NCBI RefSeq assembly: GCF_900230185.1
Contig: NZ_OCSR01000002.1
Coordinates: 620,001-684,000 of the forward strand
Source: Burkholderia sp. OK233
GTDB lineage: Bacteria > Pseudomonadota > Gammaproteobacteria > Burkholderiales > Burkholderiaceae
DNA: 64,000 nucleotides
Direction: 5' to 3'
Shown: positions 37,015-46,300 of the stretch, piece after piece
Position numbering within the stretch: position 1 is the first letter of the stretch
Layout of the letters: each line of letters starts with the position of its first letter
Program-made: the position numbers and the translations under genes
Notes under the pieces: model-generated
Told to the model about the DNA's origin: nothing
Database searches by the model: none
The model's input: only the letters and a program-made list of their open reading frames with translations

Positions 37015-37656
37015 CTACGCTTCGGCGAGAATTTGCTGGATGACCTGCTCGAAGGTTTCCACGGGTTGTCCGCCGCTCACCAGATAGCGACCGTTAAAGA
37101 TGATCGCCGGCACGGACTGGATGCCCTTCGCCTGGTATTCCCGTTCTTCCGCACGGACGTCGTCGGCGTAGATTCCGCTGCGCAGTACCTCACTTGCTTG
37201 CGCGGCGTCGAGCCCCACGGATTGGGCCGCTTCAACCAGGACTTCGTGATTGCTCGGGTCTTTGCCCTCGGCATGATAGGCCCGCAGCAGCGCCAGTTTG
37301 AGCGGCAACTGTTTGCCTTCGATACCGGCCCAATGCAGCAGGCGGTGCGCATCGAACGTGTTATAGACGCGCGTACGCGGGCCGAAGTCAAAACCAACGC
37401 TCGCCCCGCGCTCGCGGATCATCGCCTGGGTTTCGGCGATCTGCTCCGGGGTGCGTCCGTATTTCTTGCCGAGATAGTCGACAATGGCCTCGCCGTCCGG
37501 CCCCATCTCCGGATTCAGCTCGAAGGGATGCACGGCAATTTTGGCGTCGACCGTATCGCCCAGGCGCGACAGTGCAAGCTCGAGCGACGAAAGACCGATG
37601 GCACACCACGGGCATGCGATATCGGAGACAAAATCGATTGTTAGCTGTTGTTTCAT
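37015..37656 (-). CDS. DsbA-family oxidoreductase (FrnE-like)
   Basis: The 213-residue protein is a thioredoxin-fold DsbA/FrnE relative with active-site C15-P-W-C18 (DIACPWCAIG) and the cis-proline segment QSVPAIIFNGRYLVSGGQP. It has no signal peptide, so it acts in the cytoplasm, perhaps as a disulfide isomerase or 2-hydroxychromene isomerase-like enzyme. It stands alone; the ATG at 37656 begins the conserved domain. Confidence 0.88.
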   Translation of the reverse strand: MKQQLTIDFVSDIACPWCAIGLSSLELALSRLGDTVDAKIAVHPFELNPEMGPDGEAIVDYLGKKYGRTPEQIAETQAMIRERGASVGFDFGPRTRVYNTFDAHRLLHWAGIEGKQLPLKLALLRAYHAEGKDPSNHEVLVEAAQSVGLDAAQASEVLRSGIYADDVRAEEREYQAKGIQSVPAIIFNGRYLVSGGQPVETFEQVIQQILAEA

Positions 37657-37799
37657 TGCTTTCCTGACTGAAATAACCTGTGGCACGGCCGCTTCGGTAC
37701 CACGCAAAAACGGCCCACAGGGTAGCCTAGCCTGAATCGCTGATTTTTGCAGGACCGCGCTCCGGATGTGCGCCGAGGCGGTCATCCGCGGCGTGACCC

Positions 37800-38282
37800 T
37801 CAGTCCGGCATTCCGTTGTGGTCGCCGAGCGGTCTGGTGGGCCAGTCCACCCAGCGGTCCGCGCGGGTTCGTTCGTGCGCTTCGTTGAGCGGGTAACGGA
37901 TGCGGTTGTCGTCGCGCGGACGTTCGCCGACTACCATCAGCCTGACTTCGTCCTTCGTATTGTTGATGAAGGTGTGGCAGATGCCAGTGCCTGACGGAAA
38001 CGCGACGGAATCGCCTTCAGCAATCGGATGAAGCACGCCGTCGATCCAGACATCGGGCTTGCCTTCGAGCACGTACACAAACTCCTGCTCAGTACTCTCG
38101 GCGTGCGGATATGACGTGCGCCGGCCGGGCAAAAGCCTCACGTGATGAATGCCAATACGCGTGACGCCGAGTGCGGCGGAAAGCGGCGCGTCTAGCGCCA
38201 TTTTCTCGGTATCGCCGCGATAGGAATGCGCATCCGGTTCTTCCAGCTCAGTCCAATGCTTGATGAAATCGGGTCGGCTCAT
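37800..38282 (-). CDS. Cupin-domain protein
   Basis: The 160-residue protein has a single cupin barrel: SYPHAESTEQEFVYVLEGKPDVWIDG and FPSGTGICHTFINN carry the His/Glu positions of the two cupin motifs. It is probably a small metal-binding protein of unknown role, related to proteins annotated as cupins acting on sugars or transcription partners. GGAGAAC precedes the ATG at 38282. It lies 48 bp downstream of the beta-lactamase gene on the same strand and may be co-transcribed. Confidence 0.8.
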   Translation of the reverse strand: MSRPDFIKHWTELEEPDAHSYRGDTEKMALDAPLSAALGVTRIGIHHVRLLPGRRTSYPHAESTEQEFVYVLEGKPDVWIDGVLHPIAEGDSVAFPSGTGICHTFINNTKDEVRLMVVGERPRDDNRIRYPLNEAHERTRADRWVDWPTRPLGDHNGMPD

Positions 38283-38330
38283 CGGTTGTTCTCCTTTGGG
38301 GACTACGGTCGATGATAGCGGCTTGTACAC

Positions 38331-39500
38331 TCATTGTTCGTCGTTGGCTAGCGACGTGAGAATCCGGTATGCGGCGGTCACCCGTTCATCAATGGGGAAG
38401 TTCTTGTTCGCAAGGATGACGATCCCCAACCGCTTCTGCGGAATGAATGCGACGTACGCGCCGAAGCCGTTGGTCGAGCCGGTTTTGTTGATCCAGACAT
38501 CTTCGCGAGGCGGCTGCGGCGGCACGATTTCAGTGACCGGCGTTGCGTTGAAGATCATCGCCGACGAGTTTCCGTCGAGAAGCGTCTGCAGTTTGACAGG
38601 ATACGGATATTGTTCCCATATCAGGTCCTGGGTCATCCCCCCTGCCTTGAAGTATCCGGTGTGGGTGTCCGTGATCGCGCGCTGGAGCTTCGGGTCCAAC
38701 TGGATCAGATTCATGTTGGCTTCCACGAAACGAACCATGTCGGCAGCCGTGGTTTTCACACCGTAGGCTTCAGCGGACAGCACCCCAGGCGCCACTCTGA
38801 TCGGCGCCCCGTCTTTCGTGTAGCCCTGAGCGTAGTCGCTCAATTTCCCCGCGGGAACGTTGATGTAGCTGCGCTTCATATTAAGCGCGGGAAGCAGACG
38901 ATTTTCCATCAGCGCGCTGAAATCCTGCCCCATGCTCTTCGCCGTTATCAGGCCGAGCGCGCCGATGCCGGGATTGGCATAAGTCCGATAGGTTCCCGGC
39001 GCATAGGTGGGCTGCCACTGCTTGAAATACTGCATCAACTGATCGTCGTTGCGAATGGTGTCCGGCACCTGCAGCGGGAGTCCTCCTGGCGTGTGCGTAC
39101 CCAGATTAAGAAGACTGATTTTGCCGAACTCGCTATTGCGCAGAGACGGGAGGTACTTGCTCGACTGATCCGACAGGGACAGATAACCGCTCACCTGCGC
39201 ATAGGACGCGAGCGTCGCCGTCAACGTCTTGCTGACAGAACCCAGTTCGAACAAGGTGTCGGGGGTAACTTGCGTTCTGGTTTTCGTCGACTCCAGGCCA
39301 TAGTTGAAGACGTAATGCCTGTCACCGTCGATGATGCCAACCGCCATGCCAGGAATACCATCGTTCGCCATGACCGGATGTATGGCGCTGTCCACTGCAC
39401 GCCTGATTCTGTTCTGCTGATCGTCGGCTGCGTGACCAACGGCTGTGACAGCGCACGCAAAGACAGTTGCTGCGATGAGGCTTACGGTTCTCGGATTCAT
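38331..39500 (-). CDS. ampC: Class C beta-lactamase (AmpC type)
   Basis: The 389-residue protein has a Sec signal peptide (residues 1-25, cut after GHAA) and all three motifs of serine class C beta-lactamases: S88-V-S-K91, Y174-A-N176 and K339-T-G341, at the spacing expected of AmpC. It should hydrolyse beta-lactams, with cephalosporins as the usual preference, in the periplasm. No divergent ampR gene is next to it, so it is either constitutive or controlled from elsewhere. Upstream lies 267 bp without genes. Confidence 0.88.
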   Translation of the reverse strand: MNPRTVSLIAATVFACAVTAVGHAADDQQNRIRRAVDSAIHPVMANDGIPGMAVGIIDGDRHYVFNYGLESTKTRTQVTPDTLFELGSVSKTLTATLASYAQVSGYLSLSDQSSKYLPSLRNSEFGKISLLNLGTHTPGGLPLQVPDTIRNDDQLMQYFKQWQPTYAPGTYRTYANPGIGALGLITAKSMGQDFSALMENRLLPALNMKRSYINVPAGKLSDYAQGYTKDGAPIRVAPGVLSAEAYGVKTTAADMVRFVEANMNLIQLDPKLQRAITDTHTGYFKAGGMTQDLIWEQYPYPVKLQTLLDGNSSAMIFNATPVTEIVPPQPPREDVWINKTGSTNGFGAYVAFIPQKRLGIVILANKNFPIDERVTAAYRILTSLANDEQ

Positions 39501-39767
39501 GTCCCTGATCGGTCGGTTTTGCGTAGGTGGGTGGCGTCCAGGCGGGTCTGCCAGGGAAGGCAGTATGCGTGCTCGCAGACTCATCGACTATCGACGATAT
39601 CTTGTCCGTAGCGAAAGAAAATCTTTCGCGTGGCACGCGATATCCCTCCACGGCTTACCCGTCATTCACCGCCTACGCATAGAACCGAGCCATCGGACAA
39701 GGGCATGCGGGCCGGACAGCAAGTGCGCATGAAACGACCGCCGACCGCCCTGCCCGTGCGCCGACGA

Positions 39768-40277
39768 TCAGTACGATCCCATATAGTCGCGCTTGCCGAT
39801 TTCAACGCCGTTATGGCGCAGAATCGCGTAGGCCGTCGTGACGTGGAAGAAAAACTGGGGCAGACCGTAGTTCTGCAAATAGGTGCTGCCGACCAGCTTC
39901 TTCTCTTTCGGCGTGCCCGGGCGCAGGACGATTTCCTTGTTCTCGCTACCCTCGAACTGAGCGGCGTCGAGCGTGCCGAGGTGGGTCAACGCTTTGGCGA
40001 TAAGCGCTTGCAAGTCAGCAAACGTCACTTCGGTGTCGGGCCACGACGGCACCTCTACGCCAGCGAGGCGCGAGCTGACGCCCTTGGTGAAATCCGCAGC
40101 GATCTGCACCTGGCGCACCAGGGGAAACATGTCGGGAAACAGGCGCGCCTGCAGCAGCGCGTTCGGCTCGATGTTCCTTTCGGTGGCATGCGCTTCGGCT
40201 TTCTTCAGCACGTCGGACAATGCAGTCAGCATTTGCTTGAAGACGGGGACGGATGCGCTGTAGATGGAACTGGTCAT
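39768..40277 (-). CDS. DUF1993 domain-containing protein
   Basis: The 169-residue protein matches the DUF1993 pattern: SIYSASVPVFKQMLTALSDVLKKA, a long helix with LFPDMFPLVRQVQIAADFTKG, and YGLPQFFFHVTTAYAILRHNG near the end. It belongs to a DinB-like four-helix group and its function is unknown. The ATG at 40277 begins the domain. It is divergent from the putrescine locus across 292 bp. Confidence 0.85.
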   Translation of the reverse strand: MTSSIYSASVPVFKQMLTALSDVLKKAEAHATERNIEPNALLQARLFPDMFPLVRQVQIAADFTKGVSSRLAGVEVPSWPDTEVTFADLQALIAKALTHLGTLDAAQFEGSENKEIVLRPGTPKEKKLVGSTYLQNYGLPQFFFHVTTAYAILRHNGVEIGKRDYMGSY

Positions 40278-40490
40278 GATCACTCTTTGGGTCAATGTTG
40301 GATGCCGGCGCGGAAGATGCCGCGCCGGCCGGTTGAATAAGCGGGGGAAGGTTACCACCGTCCTGCCGGAAGTGCGGATCCACACGCCTTCGGGGCGGAA
40401 CAGCAATAGCTGTCTCGCATTGCCCGGACTCGGCCCGATGCCCGATGCGCGTTTCTCCTCCGGTGGATCGATGAAAAGAACGTCGGTATT

Positions 40491-40559
40491 TTGACGCGCG
40501 CTTGCGTCCGTGAAAAATTAATGGTATTTTTTCATGAAATTTACAACGATATTTTTCAC
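40491..40559 (+). promoter_or_regulatory. puuB promoter region with three related inverted elements
   Basis: GTGAAAAAT (40510-40518) and ATTTTTCAC (40551-40559) are exact inverted copies, and between them lies a perfect palindrome TTTCATGAAA (40530-40539) within a longer T/A-rich stretch. TTGACG at 40491-40496 could be the -35 element, with the -10 near 40514 inside the first copy. The site is 11-60 bases before the puuB start and is probably the operator of the PuuR-type protein encoded at 41875-42432. Confidence 0.6.
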
Positions 40560-40569
40560 GAGAGCCAAC

Positions 40570-41859
40570 ATGTTCGACCAGTCTGCCGAGCACGTCGCGA
40601 GCTACTACGCACGCACCTATCCTGCCCCGATTCCCCTGCGACCAACGTTGGAAGAGCGCCTCGACACGGAAGTGCTCATCGTCGGCGCGGGGTTTAGTGG
40701 CCTGCATACGGCGCTGCGTCTGGCTCTCGCGGGCAAACGCGTCGCGGTGCTTGAAGCCAGCCGGGTTGCCTGGGCAGCGTCCGGGCGCAACGGCGGTCAG
40801 GCCCTGCTCGGCTGGTCCTGCGATATGCCTCCGCTAGAGGCAGCGTTGGGTCTGGAGCGTGCCCGTCAACTGTGGGACAGCATCCGCTGGGCCGCCAGGG
40901 AGATACGCGAGCTGCCGGAGCGGCATGGCTTCGATGCTGACTACCGTGCTGGAAGTCTGTGGGCAGCGGTGCTGCCGCGCCGCATCGCCCTCCTCCAGCA
41001 GGCCCAACGGGAGGCCGAGGAAAAGTGGGGCTACGACGAGATGCGCTTTATCCCTCGCGAGGACATGCCTCAATGGATTGCAAGCGAACGTTATCAAGCG
41101 GCGCTCTACGATCCCGAAGCGGGCCATCTGAATCCGCTGAAACTTGCCCAGGGCCTCGCGGCGGCGATCGAACAGGCCGGCGGACGCATCTTCGAGCAGA
41201 GCCAGGTGCTGGACTACCGCGAGACGCCCGGCGGTTATGTCGCGCGCACCGATAAAGGCGAGGTGCGTGCGGACGTGCTGGTACTCGCCTGCAACGCCTA
41301 TATCGACCGCCTCGACTGCAAATTGTCCAGGCGCATGCTGCCCGTTGGCACCTATCAGGTGGCCACGTCGCCGCTGCAGCCGGAGGTGGCCCGCTCGCTC
41401 CTGCCACGCAACAGTTGCGTGATCGACAACCAGTTCGTTCCCGACTACTTCCGCTTAAGTCCTGACAACCGCCTGCTATTCGGCGGCGGCTGCACCTACG
41501 CAGGCGGCATCCCAAAGGATATTGCGGCGGCTACCCGGCCTTACCTCGAGCGCACGTTCCCGCAACTGCGCGGAGTGGAACTCGAGTTTGCGTGGGGCGG
41601 GCATATCGACATCAGCATGAAACGCACACCGGATATCGGTCGACAAGGTGAGCGCTACTGGTTGCAAGGCTATTCGGGGCACGGCGTGCTGCCCACGCTC
41701 GCCGCCGGCCGGGCGGTCGCCGACGCCATCCTCGGTGACGACGAACTGCTGGGCCTGTATCAGGCCATCGACAATCCGCCTTTTCCCGGCGGTGCGCTAC
41801 TGGCCGCGCCGCTGGAGGTCATCGGCAAGACCTGGTATCGTCTGCGCGACAGAGTCTGA
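40570..41859 (+). CDS. puuB: Gamma-glutamylputrescine oxidoreductase-like FAD enzyme
   Basis: The 429-residue flavoprotein has VLIVGAGFSGLHTALRLAL as its FAD-binding start, SGRNGGQALLGWSCDMP after it, and the PuuB/OrdL-type C-terminus GYSGHGVLPTLAAGRAVADAI. PuuB oxidises gamma-glutamylputrescine to the aminoaldehyde. The identification rests on these motifs plus the neighbouring PuuR-type regulator and PuuA-type synthetase. The ATG at 40570 is used; an in-frame ATG at 40534 lies inside the operator. Confidence 0.83.
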   Translation: MFDQSAEHVASYYARTYPAPIPLRPTLEERLDTEVLIVGAGFSGLHTALRLALAGKRVAVLEASRVAWAASGRNGGQALLGWSCDMPPLEAALGLERARQLWDSIRWAAREIRELPERHGFDADYRAGSLWAAVLPRRIALLQQAQREAEEKWGYDEMRFIPREDMPQWIASERYQAALYDPEAGHLNPLKLAQGLAAAIEQAGGRIFEQSQVLDYRETPGGYVARTDKGEVRADVLVLACNAYIDRLDCKLSRRMLPVGTYQVATSPLQPEVARSLLPRNSCVIDNQFVPDYFRLSPDNRLLFGGGCTYAGGIPKDIAAATRPYLERTFPQLRGVELEFAWGGHIDISMKRTPDIGRQGERYWLQGYSGHGVLPTLAAGRAVADAILGDDELLGLYQAIDNPPFPGGALLAAPLEVIGKTWYRLRDRV

Positions 41860-41874
41860 GAGAAGAGGCTGAAG

Positions 41875-42432
41875 ATGAACAAGCAGGAAGAAATTGAAGG
41901 TCTCGCGATACTGATTCGGGACCTGCGCAAGCATAAGAAGGTGACGTTGGGCGCGTTGGCGGAAAAGATCGGCCGCTCGGTGGGTTTCCTTTCCCAGATC
42001 GAGCGCGGACTCTCACGTCCGACCGTGGGCGATCTGACCGCCATCGGCGAGGCCCTCGGCGTACCCACCACCTATTTTTATAGCCTGAGCAAGCCGCGTG
42101 CGCTGCCTTGGGTGACGCGGCCGGATGAACGCCGCACGCTGTATTACGCCGAGGGCGTGACCGACGTGCTGGTGTCGCCGAACATGTCAGCGGGTTTTTC
42201 GATGCTGGAAAGTCACCTGGCGCCGGGCGCCAGCAGCGGCGACAAACCGTTGAATGACAGCGATGAGCAAGGTGGCTTCGTCCTCGAAGGCGAATTGACC
42301 ATCTGGCTGGACGACGAAGCGCAACCTGCGACCCTCGGCCCCAACGACGGCTTCCAGGTGCCGGCGCACGCCCGGTTCCGCTACGCCAATCTCTCCGACG
42401 AACCCACGCGGGTACTTTGGGTGTTCACCTAG
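41875..42432 (+). CDS. puuR: XRE-cupin regulator (PuuR type)
   Basis: The 185-residue protein has an XRE helix-turn-helix (about residues 10-65, GALAEKIGRSVGFLSQIERG) and a C-terminal cupin (about 105-185, with FVLEGELTIWLDD and FQVPAHARFRYAN). This is the build of PuuR, the repressor of putrescine utilisation in Escherichia coli. It sits 15 bp after puuB and before puuA, so it is probably in the same transcript and represses it through the inverted elements at 40510-40559. Confidence 0.85.
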   Translation: MNKQEEIEGLAILIRDLRKHKKVTLGALAEKIGRSVGFLSQIERGLSRPTVGDLTAIGEALGVPTTYFYSLSKPRALPWVTRPDERRTLYYAEGVTDVLVSPNMSAGFSMLESHLAPGASSGDKPLNDSDEQGGFVLEGELTIWLDDEAQPATLGPNDGFQVPAHARFRYANLSDEPTRVLWVFT

Positions 42433-42609
42433 GATTCAGACAGTACATGACACAGCAGCGAATGCTGCGCTGAATGACAATTCGGATGACTAATGGACTG
42501 CGTTGCGACTATCGCGTTCCGTTATGTCGTCGACTTGCCTACCTTTTTCGACGGTAGCTTTTAACTGAATCTCAATCATCGCGTCTTTTTGCGTGAGAAG
42601 GACAACAAC

Positions 42610-43956
42610 ATGACTTCCCCCAGCGCCGACCTGCTCAGCGAAGTACGCGCCTTCCGCGCGGCGCATCCCGAGGTACGTTACGTCGACCTCATTTGCCTGG
42701 ATATCCCCGGGCACTTCTACGGCAAGCGATACCCCGTGGACATGCTCGAGAAAGTCGCTGCCGGCAGCCTCCTCAAACTGCCGCAGAACTGCATTTTGCT
42801 CGGTGCGCAGGGTGGCGTGTTCCCGATCGGCGACTATTGCTTCAACGACGGCGATCCGGATGCGCAGCGCCGCCTGATCGCCGGCACCCTCAAGCCCGTG
42901 CGATGGGAAACTCAGCCATTGGGGCAGATGCTGATCAGCTCGGACGGCACCGAGGCGCCCATCGAGTTCGAGCCGCGCGAGGTATTGGCGCGCGTGCTGA
43001 AACGCTTCGAGCGGCGTGGCATCCGCCCGGTTGTCGCCTTCGAACTGGAGTTTTACCTGTTCGACGCCACGCTGGCGGACGGTCTTCCGCAATTCCCACG
43101 TGACCCTTTCTGCGACGACCCGGACGACCAACCCAACATGCACATCGAGCGATTGTCGCGCTTCTCCAGTGTGCTCAATGAGATGGTCGACGCTACGCGC
43201 GAGCAGGGCGTCGACGCTACCGTGATCACCGCCGAGCTAGGACCCGGACAGTTCGAGATCAACTTTGGCCACAACGACGACAGTCTGCGCGCCGCCGACT
43301 GGGCTGCCCTGTTCTGCCGCAGTACGCGCGGCGTGGCGATGAAACACGGCTACCGCGCCAGCTTCATGAGCAAGCCGTACCTGCACGCGCCCGGCAGCGG
43401 CATGCACGTGCATGTGAGTCTCTACGACGAGGTGGGCAACAACCTGCTGGCCGTTGACGGCCAGCGCCCGCTGCGTCATGCGGTGGCCGGGTGCCTCGCC
43501 TTGCTGCCGCATTGCATGCCTGTCTTCGCCGCCAACCACAACGCGTTTCGCCGCTATGGCTGGAAGACGAATGCGGCCAGCCGCGCCAGTTGGGGTTTCG
43601 AAGACCGCGACGCCTGCATCCGTATTCCCGAATCGGATGACCGCAACCTGCGCATCGAACACCGCCTGGCGGGCGCCGACGCTAACCCGTACCTGGTACT
43701 TGCCGCCATTCTCACCGGCATGGAACACGGGCTGGATGCTGCCCGTGAACCCATCGCGCCGCTCAACGAAGACCGCAGGAGCGGTGTCGACTTTCCCCAG
43801 GACATGCTCACGGCCGTCGCCGCGATGCAGGACCATTCGGCGGTGCGCAAAGGCATGGGCGAAGAGTTCGTGATGGTCTACTGCGAGAACAAACGGCAGG
43901 ACCATCTGGATTTCATGAACGAGGTGAATGCGCGGGAATACCGCTGGTTCCTTTGA
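42610..43956 (+). CDS. puuA: Gamma-glutamylputrescine synthetase-like glutamine synthetase family protein
   Basis: The 448-residue enzyme is a glutamine synthetase homologue. Active-site segments are LGPGQFEINFGHNDD, the His-rich APGSGMHVHVSLYD and IEHRLAGADANPYLVLAAIL. Length and neighbours fit PuuA, which joins glutamate to putrescine with ATP as the first step of the Puu pathway. GAGAAGG stands before the ATG at 42610. A 177-bp gap separates it from puuR and could hold its own promoter. The aldehyde dehydrogenase and gamma-glutamyl-GABA hydrolase of the pathway are not in the window. Confidence 0.86.
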   Translation: MTSPSADLLSEVRAFRAAHPEVRYVDLICLDIPGHFYGKRYPVDMLEKVAAGSLLKLPQNCILLGAQGGVFPIGDYCFNDGDPDAQRRLIAGTLKPVRWETQPLGQMLISSDGTEAPIEFEPREVLARVLKRFERRGIRPVVAFELEFYLFDATLADGLPQFPRDPFCDDPDDQPNMHIERLSRFSSVLNEMVDATREQGVDATVITAELGPGQFEINFGHNDDSLRAADWAALFCRSTRGVAMKHGYRASFMSKPYLHAPGSGMHVHVSLYDEVGNNLLAVDGQRPLRHAVAGCLALLPHCMPVFAANHNAFRRYGWKTNAASRASWGFEDRDACIRIPESDDRNLRIEHRLAGADANPYLVLAAILTGMEHGLDAAREPIAPLNEDRRSGVDFPQDMLTAVAAMQDHSAVRKGMGEEFVMVYCENKRQDHLDFMNEVNAREYRWFL

Positions 43957-43964
43957 GCGAGCAG

Positions 43965-44825
43965 CTAGGTATTGGCTACCAGCAACTCCTCAGCATTCTT
44001 TGGCGGCCGCAGATCATCGGTCCTGCCCATGAAGTAGCGCTCGGTAAGATCGGCCGCCGAGACGTGCCGTGCGTCTCTAAAGCCCGCTTCGTGGGCCAGC
44101 GCCAGAATCTCCGGCGGGGTGAAGAAACTGAGGAACGGTGTCCCGCTGGCTCGTGCGCCCTTCTCCGCCATTTCAAGCCCGGGGCGCACCGCAGGGTCAG
44201 CCATCTCCAGCGGAAGCAGGAACGTCATGGCGAGCGTCGATCCCGGGGCGAGGGCCGCGACTTCGCGCAGCGTGGCCGCGTTCGCATCCTTGGTGAGATA
44301 CATGCTGACGCCTGTGGAGACCACGATCGCCGGCTTGCTGTCATCGAAGCCCGCAGTCACGAGCCCGTCTCGCCAGCTTGCCCCCGCCTCGAAATCGACC
44401 GGCACGAAACGCAGCCAGTCCGGAACGCCGAAGCCGAGCTCGATCAGACGCTGACGCTTCCATGCCTGAGGACCTGGCTGGTCGACCTCGAACACCTTGA
44501 GATGAGATGCGATCTCCGGCCGCCGCTGGGCGAAGCTGTCGAGGCCGGCGCCGAGGATGACATACTGATCAAGCCCGCGGCCGGCCTGTTCCACAACCAG
44601 GTCTTCAATGAAGCGGGCACGCGCCACGATCGAAGCGCGAAAGGGTCGCGTGAATTGAGGATCCATATCCCCGCGGCTTCGCCAGCCCTCGTCCGGGGCG
44701 AGCAGCTTAAGGCCAATTTCGTCTTCCAGCACATGCGGCGGCGGATCGGACTGGACATGGAGAGCACGCCACAAGGCGACTCGCGCTGCTGTGCTGTCTG
44801 GCGCTGCATCTTGCTTGTCGGTCAT
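43965..44825 (-). CDS. SAM-dependent methyltransferase (leucine carboxyl methyltransferase family)
   Basis: The 286-residue protein has the motif YVILGAGLDSFAQRRPE for SAM binding, then VFEVDQPGPQAWKRQRL and STGVSMYLTKDA, the pattern of the bacterial leucine carboxyl methyltransferase-like family. Natural substrates of most members are unknown. It is the third gene of a minus-strand group with an acetyltransferase and an SDR, gaps 52 and 44 bp. Confidence 0.85.
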   Translation of the reverse strand: MTDKQDAAPDSTAARVALWRALHVQSDPPPHVLEDEIGLKLLAPDEGWRSRGDMDPQFTRPFRASIVARARFIEDLVVEQAGRGLDQYVILGAGLDSFAQRRPEIASHLKVFEVDQPGPQAWKRQRLIELGFGVPDWLRFVPVDFEAGASWRDGLVTAGFDDSKPAIVVSTGVSMYLTKDANAATLREVAALAPGSTLAMTFLLPLEMADPAVRPGLEMAEKGARASGTPFLSFFTPPEILALAHEAGFRDARHVSAADLTERYFMGRTDDLRPPKNAEELLVANT

Positions 44826-44877
44826 GACTTTCGATCCTCCTGTTGGCGAATGTTGCTGACGGTAACCCATTTCATGC

Positions 44878-45318
44878 CTACGAAGGCAAGAGAACTTTTT
44901 TCATCGACGGTGCGGGATGGAACACGTAATTCTGTCGTTCATAGAAGGGAACGGCATCCGGCCGGGCGTCGAGAAACACTGCAGTCATATCGCGAGCACG
45001 CGCGTCGGCCTCCGCATATTCGGTCAAGGCGCGACCCGCACCGCTGCCCCGTGTCGCCTCATCGACGACGAGATCGTCGATGTGCAAGTGCGCCCCGCGC
45101 GCCAACGTGTGGACCGGCCGCATCCCCATCACGCCAATCAGCTTGCCGCCTTGAAAAGCGCCGACAAGCTCATAGCCGGCATCCGATTGCAGCCTCGCTC
45201 TTCTGAGAAATTCGTCTTGATCAAGCGCCCGCAATTGCGCGATCACCGGAAAGGCTTGTGCCCATTCTGTTGGGGAAAGCCTTCGGATATCCAGGCTGTT
45301 GTTGTGATTGTCGGCCAT
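44878..45318 (-). CDS. GNAT-family N-acetyltransferase
   Basis: The 146-residue protein is a GNAT acetyltransferase: HIDDLVVDEATRGSGAGRALTEYA carries the acetyl-CoA-binding (R/Q)xxGx(G/A) loop and VFLDARPDAVPFYERQNYVF the C-terminal strand. Substrate unknown. The ATG at 45318 with GAGGA upstream is preferred to an in-frame GTG at 45360. It lies between the SDR and methyltransferase genes. Confidence 0.85.
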   Translation of the reverse strand: MADNHNNSLDIRRLSPTEWAQAFPVIAQLRALDQDEFLRRARLQSDAGYELVGAFQGGKLIGVMGMRPVHTLARGAHLHIDDLVVDEATRGSGAGRALTEYAEADARARDMTAVFLDARPDAVPFYERQNYVFHPAPSMKKVLLPS

Positions 45319-45362
45319 AGCGGCATTCTGTCCTCGTTGGGAGAACGCCGATTCTGGCACAG

Positions 45363-46142
45363 CTAGAGAGACATGCCGCCCGAGACTTCGATGCGCTGCC
45401 CATTGACCCAGCGATTGTCCTCGGACAGCAGCGACGCGATCATCGGGCCGATGTCGTCGGGCAAGCCCGCACGGCCGAGCGCCGTCGCGTCAGCCACCAG
45501 CTTGTTGATCTCGGGATTGTCGCGCACCATGCCGCCGCTGAAGTCGGTGGCGACTGCGCCTGGCGCAACGGTATTGACGGCGATTCGACGCGGGCCGAGC
45601 TCCTTCGCGAGATAACGAGTCAGAACCTCGACCGCGCCTTTCATGGATGCATAGGACCCACTGCCTGGGAAGGTGAAACGGGTCAGTCCCGAGGAGATAT
45701 TCACGATGCGGCCACCGTCCTTGATCAACGGAAGGAGCTTTTGCGTGAGGAAAAACACGCCCTTGAAATGGACGTGATAAAGACTGTCCAGCTCTTCCTC
45801 GGTAGTCTTTTCGAATGGGGTGTGATTCGAAGTGCCGGCGTTGTTGACGAGGTAGTCGAAACGCTCAGCGCCCAACTGCGCAAGCGACGCCCGAACCTGC
45901 TCCACGAATGAGTCGAATGTGCTCACTTTTCCGGTATCGAGTGGCAGTGCAATGGCTCTTTGCCCCTCCTCTGCCACCAGACCGACAACCTTGTCGGCTT
46001 CTGCCTGATTGGCGCGATAGGTGAATACGGAACTGACGCCGCGCTTCGCAAGGCTGAGGACCGTATTGCGCCCCAAGCCGCGACTCCCGCCTGTCACGAT
46101 GGCAATCTTCGAAATGGCGTCTGCCGATTGTCCTGCTGTCAT
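45363..46142 (-). CDS. Short-chain dehydrogenase/reductase
   Basis: The 259-residue classical SDR has the cofactor motif GGSRGLG near the start, NNAG, a catalytic serine in NISSGLT and Y-x3-K in YASMKGA. It reduces or oxidises an unknown alcohol or carbonyl with NAD(P). It is divergent from an AraC-family gene at 46301, the likely regulator, and is the first gene of a three-gene group. Confidence 0.9.
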   Translation of the reverse strand: MTAGQSADAISKIAIVTGGSRGLGRNTVLSLAKRGVSSVFTYRANQAEADKVVGLVAEEGQRAIALPLDTGKVSTFDSFVEQVRASLAQLGAERFDYLVNNAGTSNHTPFEKTTEEELDSLYHVHFKGVFFLTQKLLPLIKDGGRIVNISSGLTRFTFPGSGSYASMKGAVEVLTRYLAKELGPRRIAVNTVAPGAVATDFSGGMVRDNPEINKLVADATALGRAGLPDDIGPMIASLLSEDNRWVNGQRIEVSGGMSL

Positions 46143-46300
46143 TTTTGCGCTCCACGTTAGAGGTGTAGACGCAGCTTATTCCGGCCGATCGCGAGGCTGA
46201 ATGCCCTAACTGCCCTTCTTCTTGCCTAATCCTGCCCGGGCTCTGTAGCTCGACACGCGAGGCAGTAACATGCGGAAATGCAGGCGCGGAGGAGGTTCAT

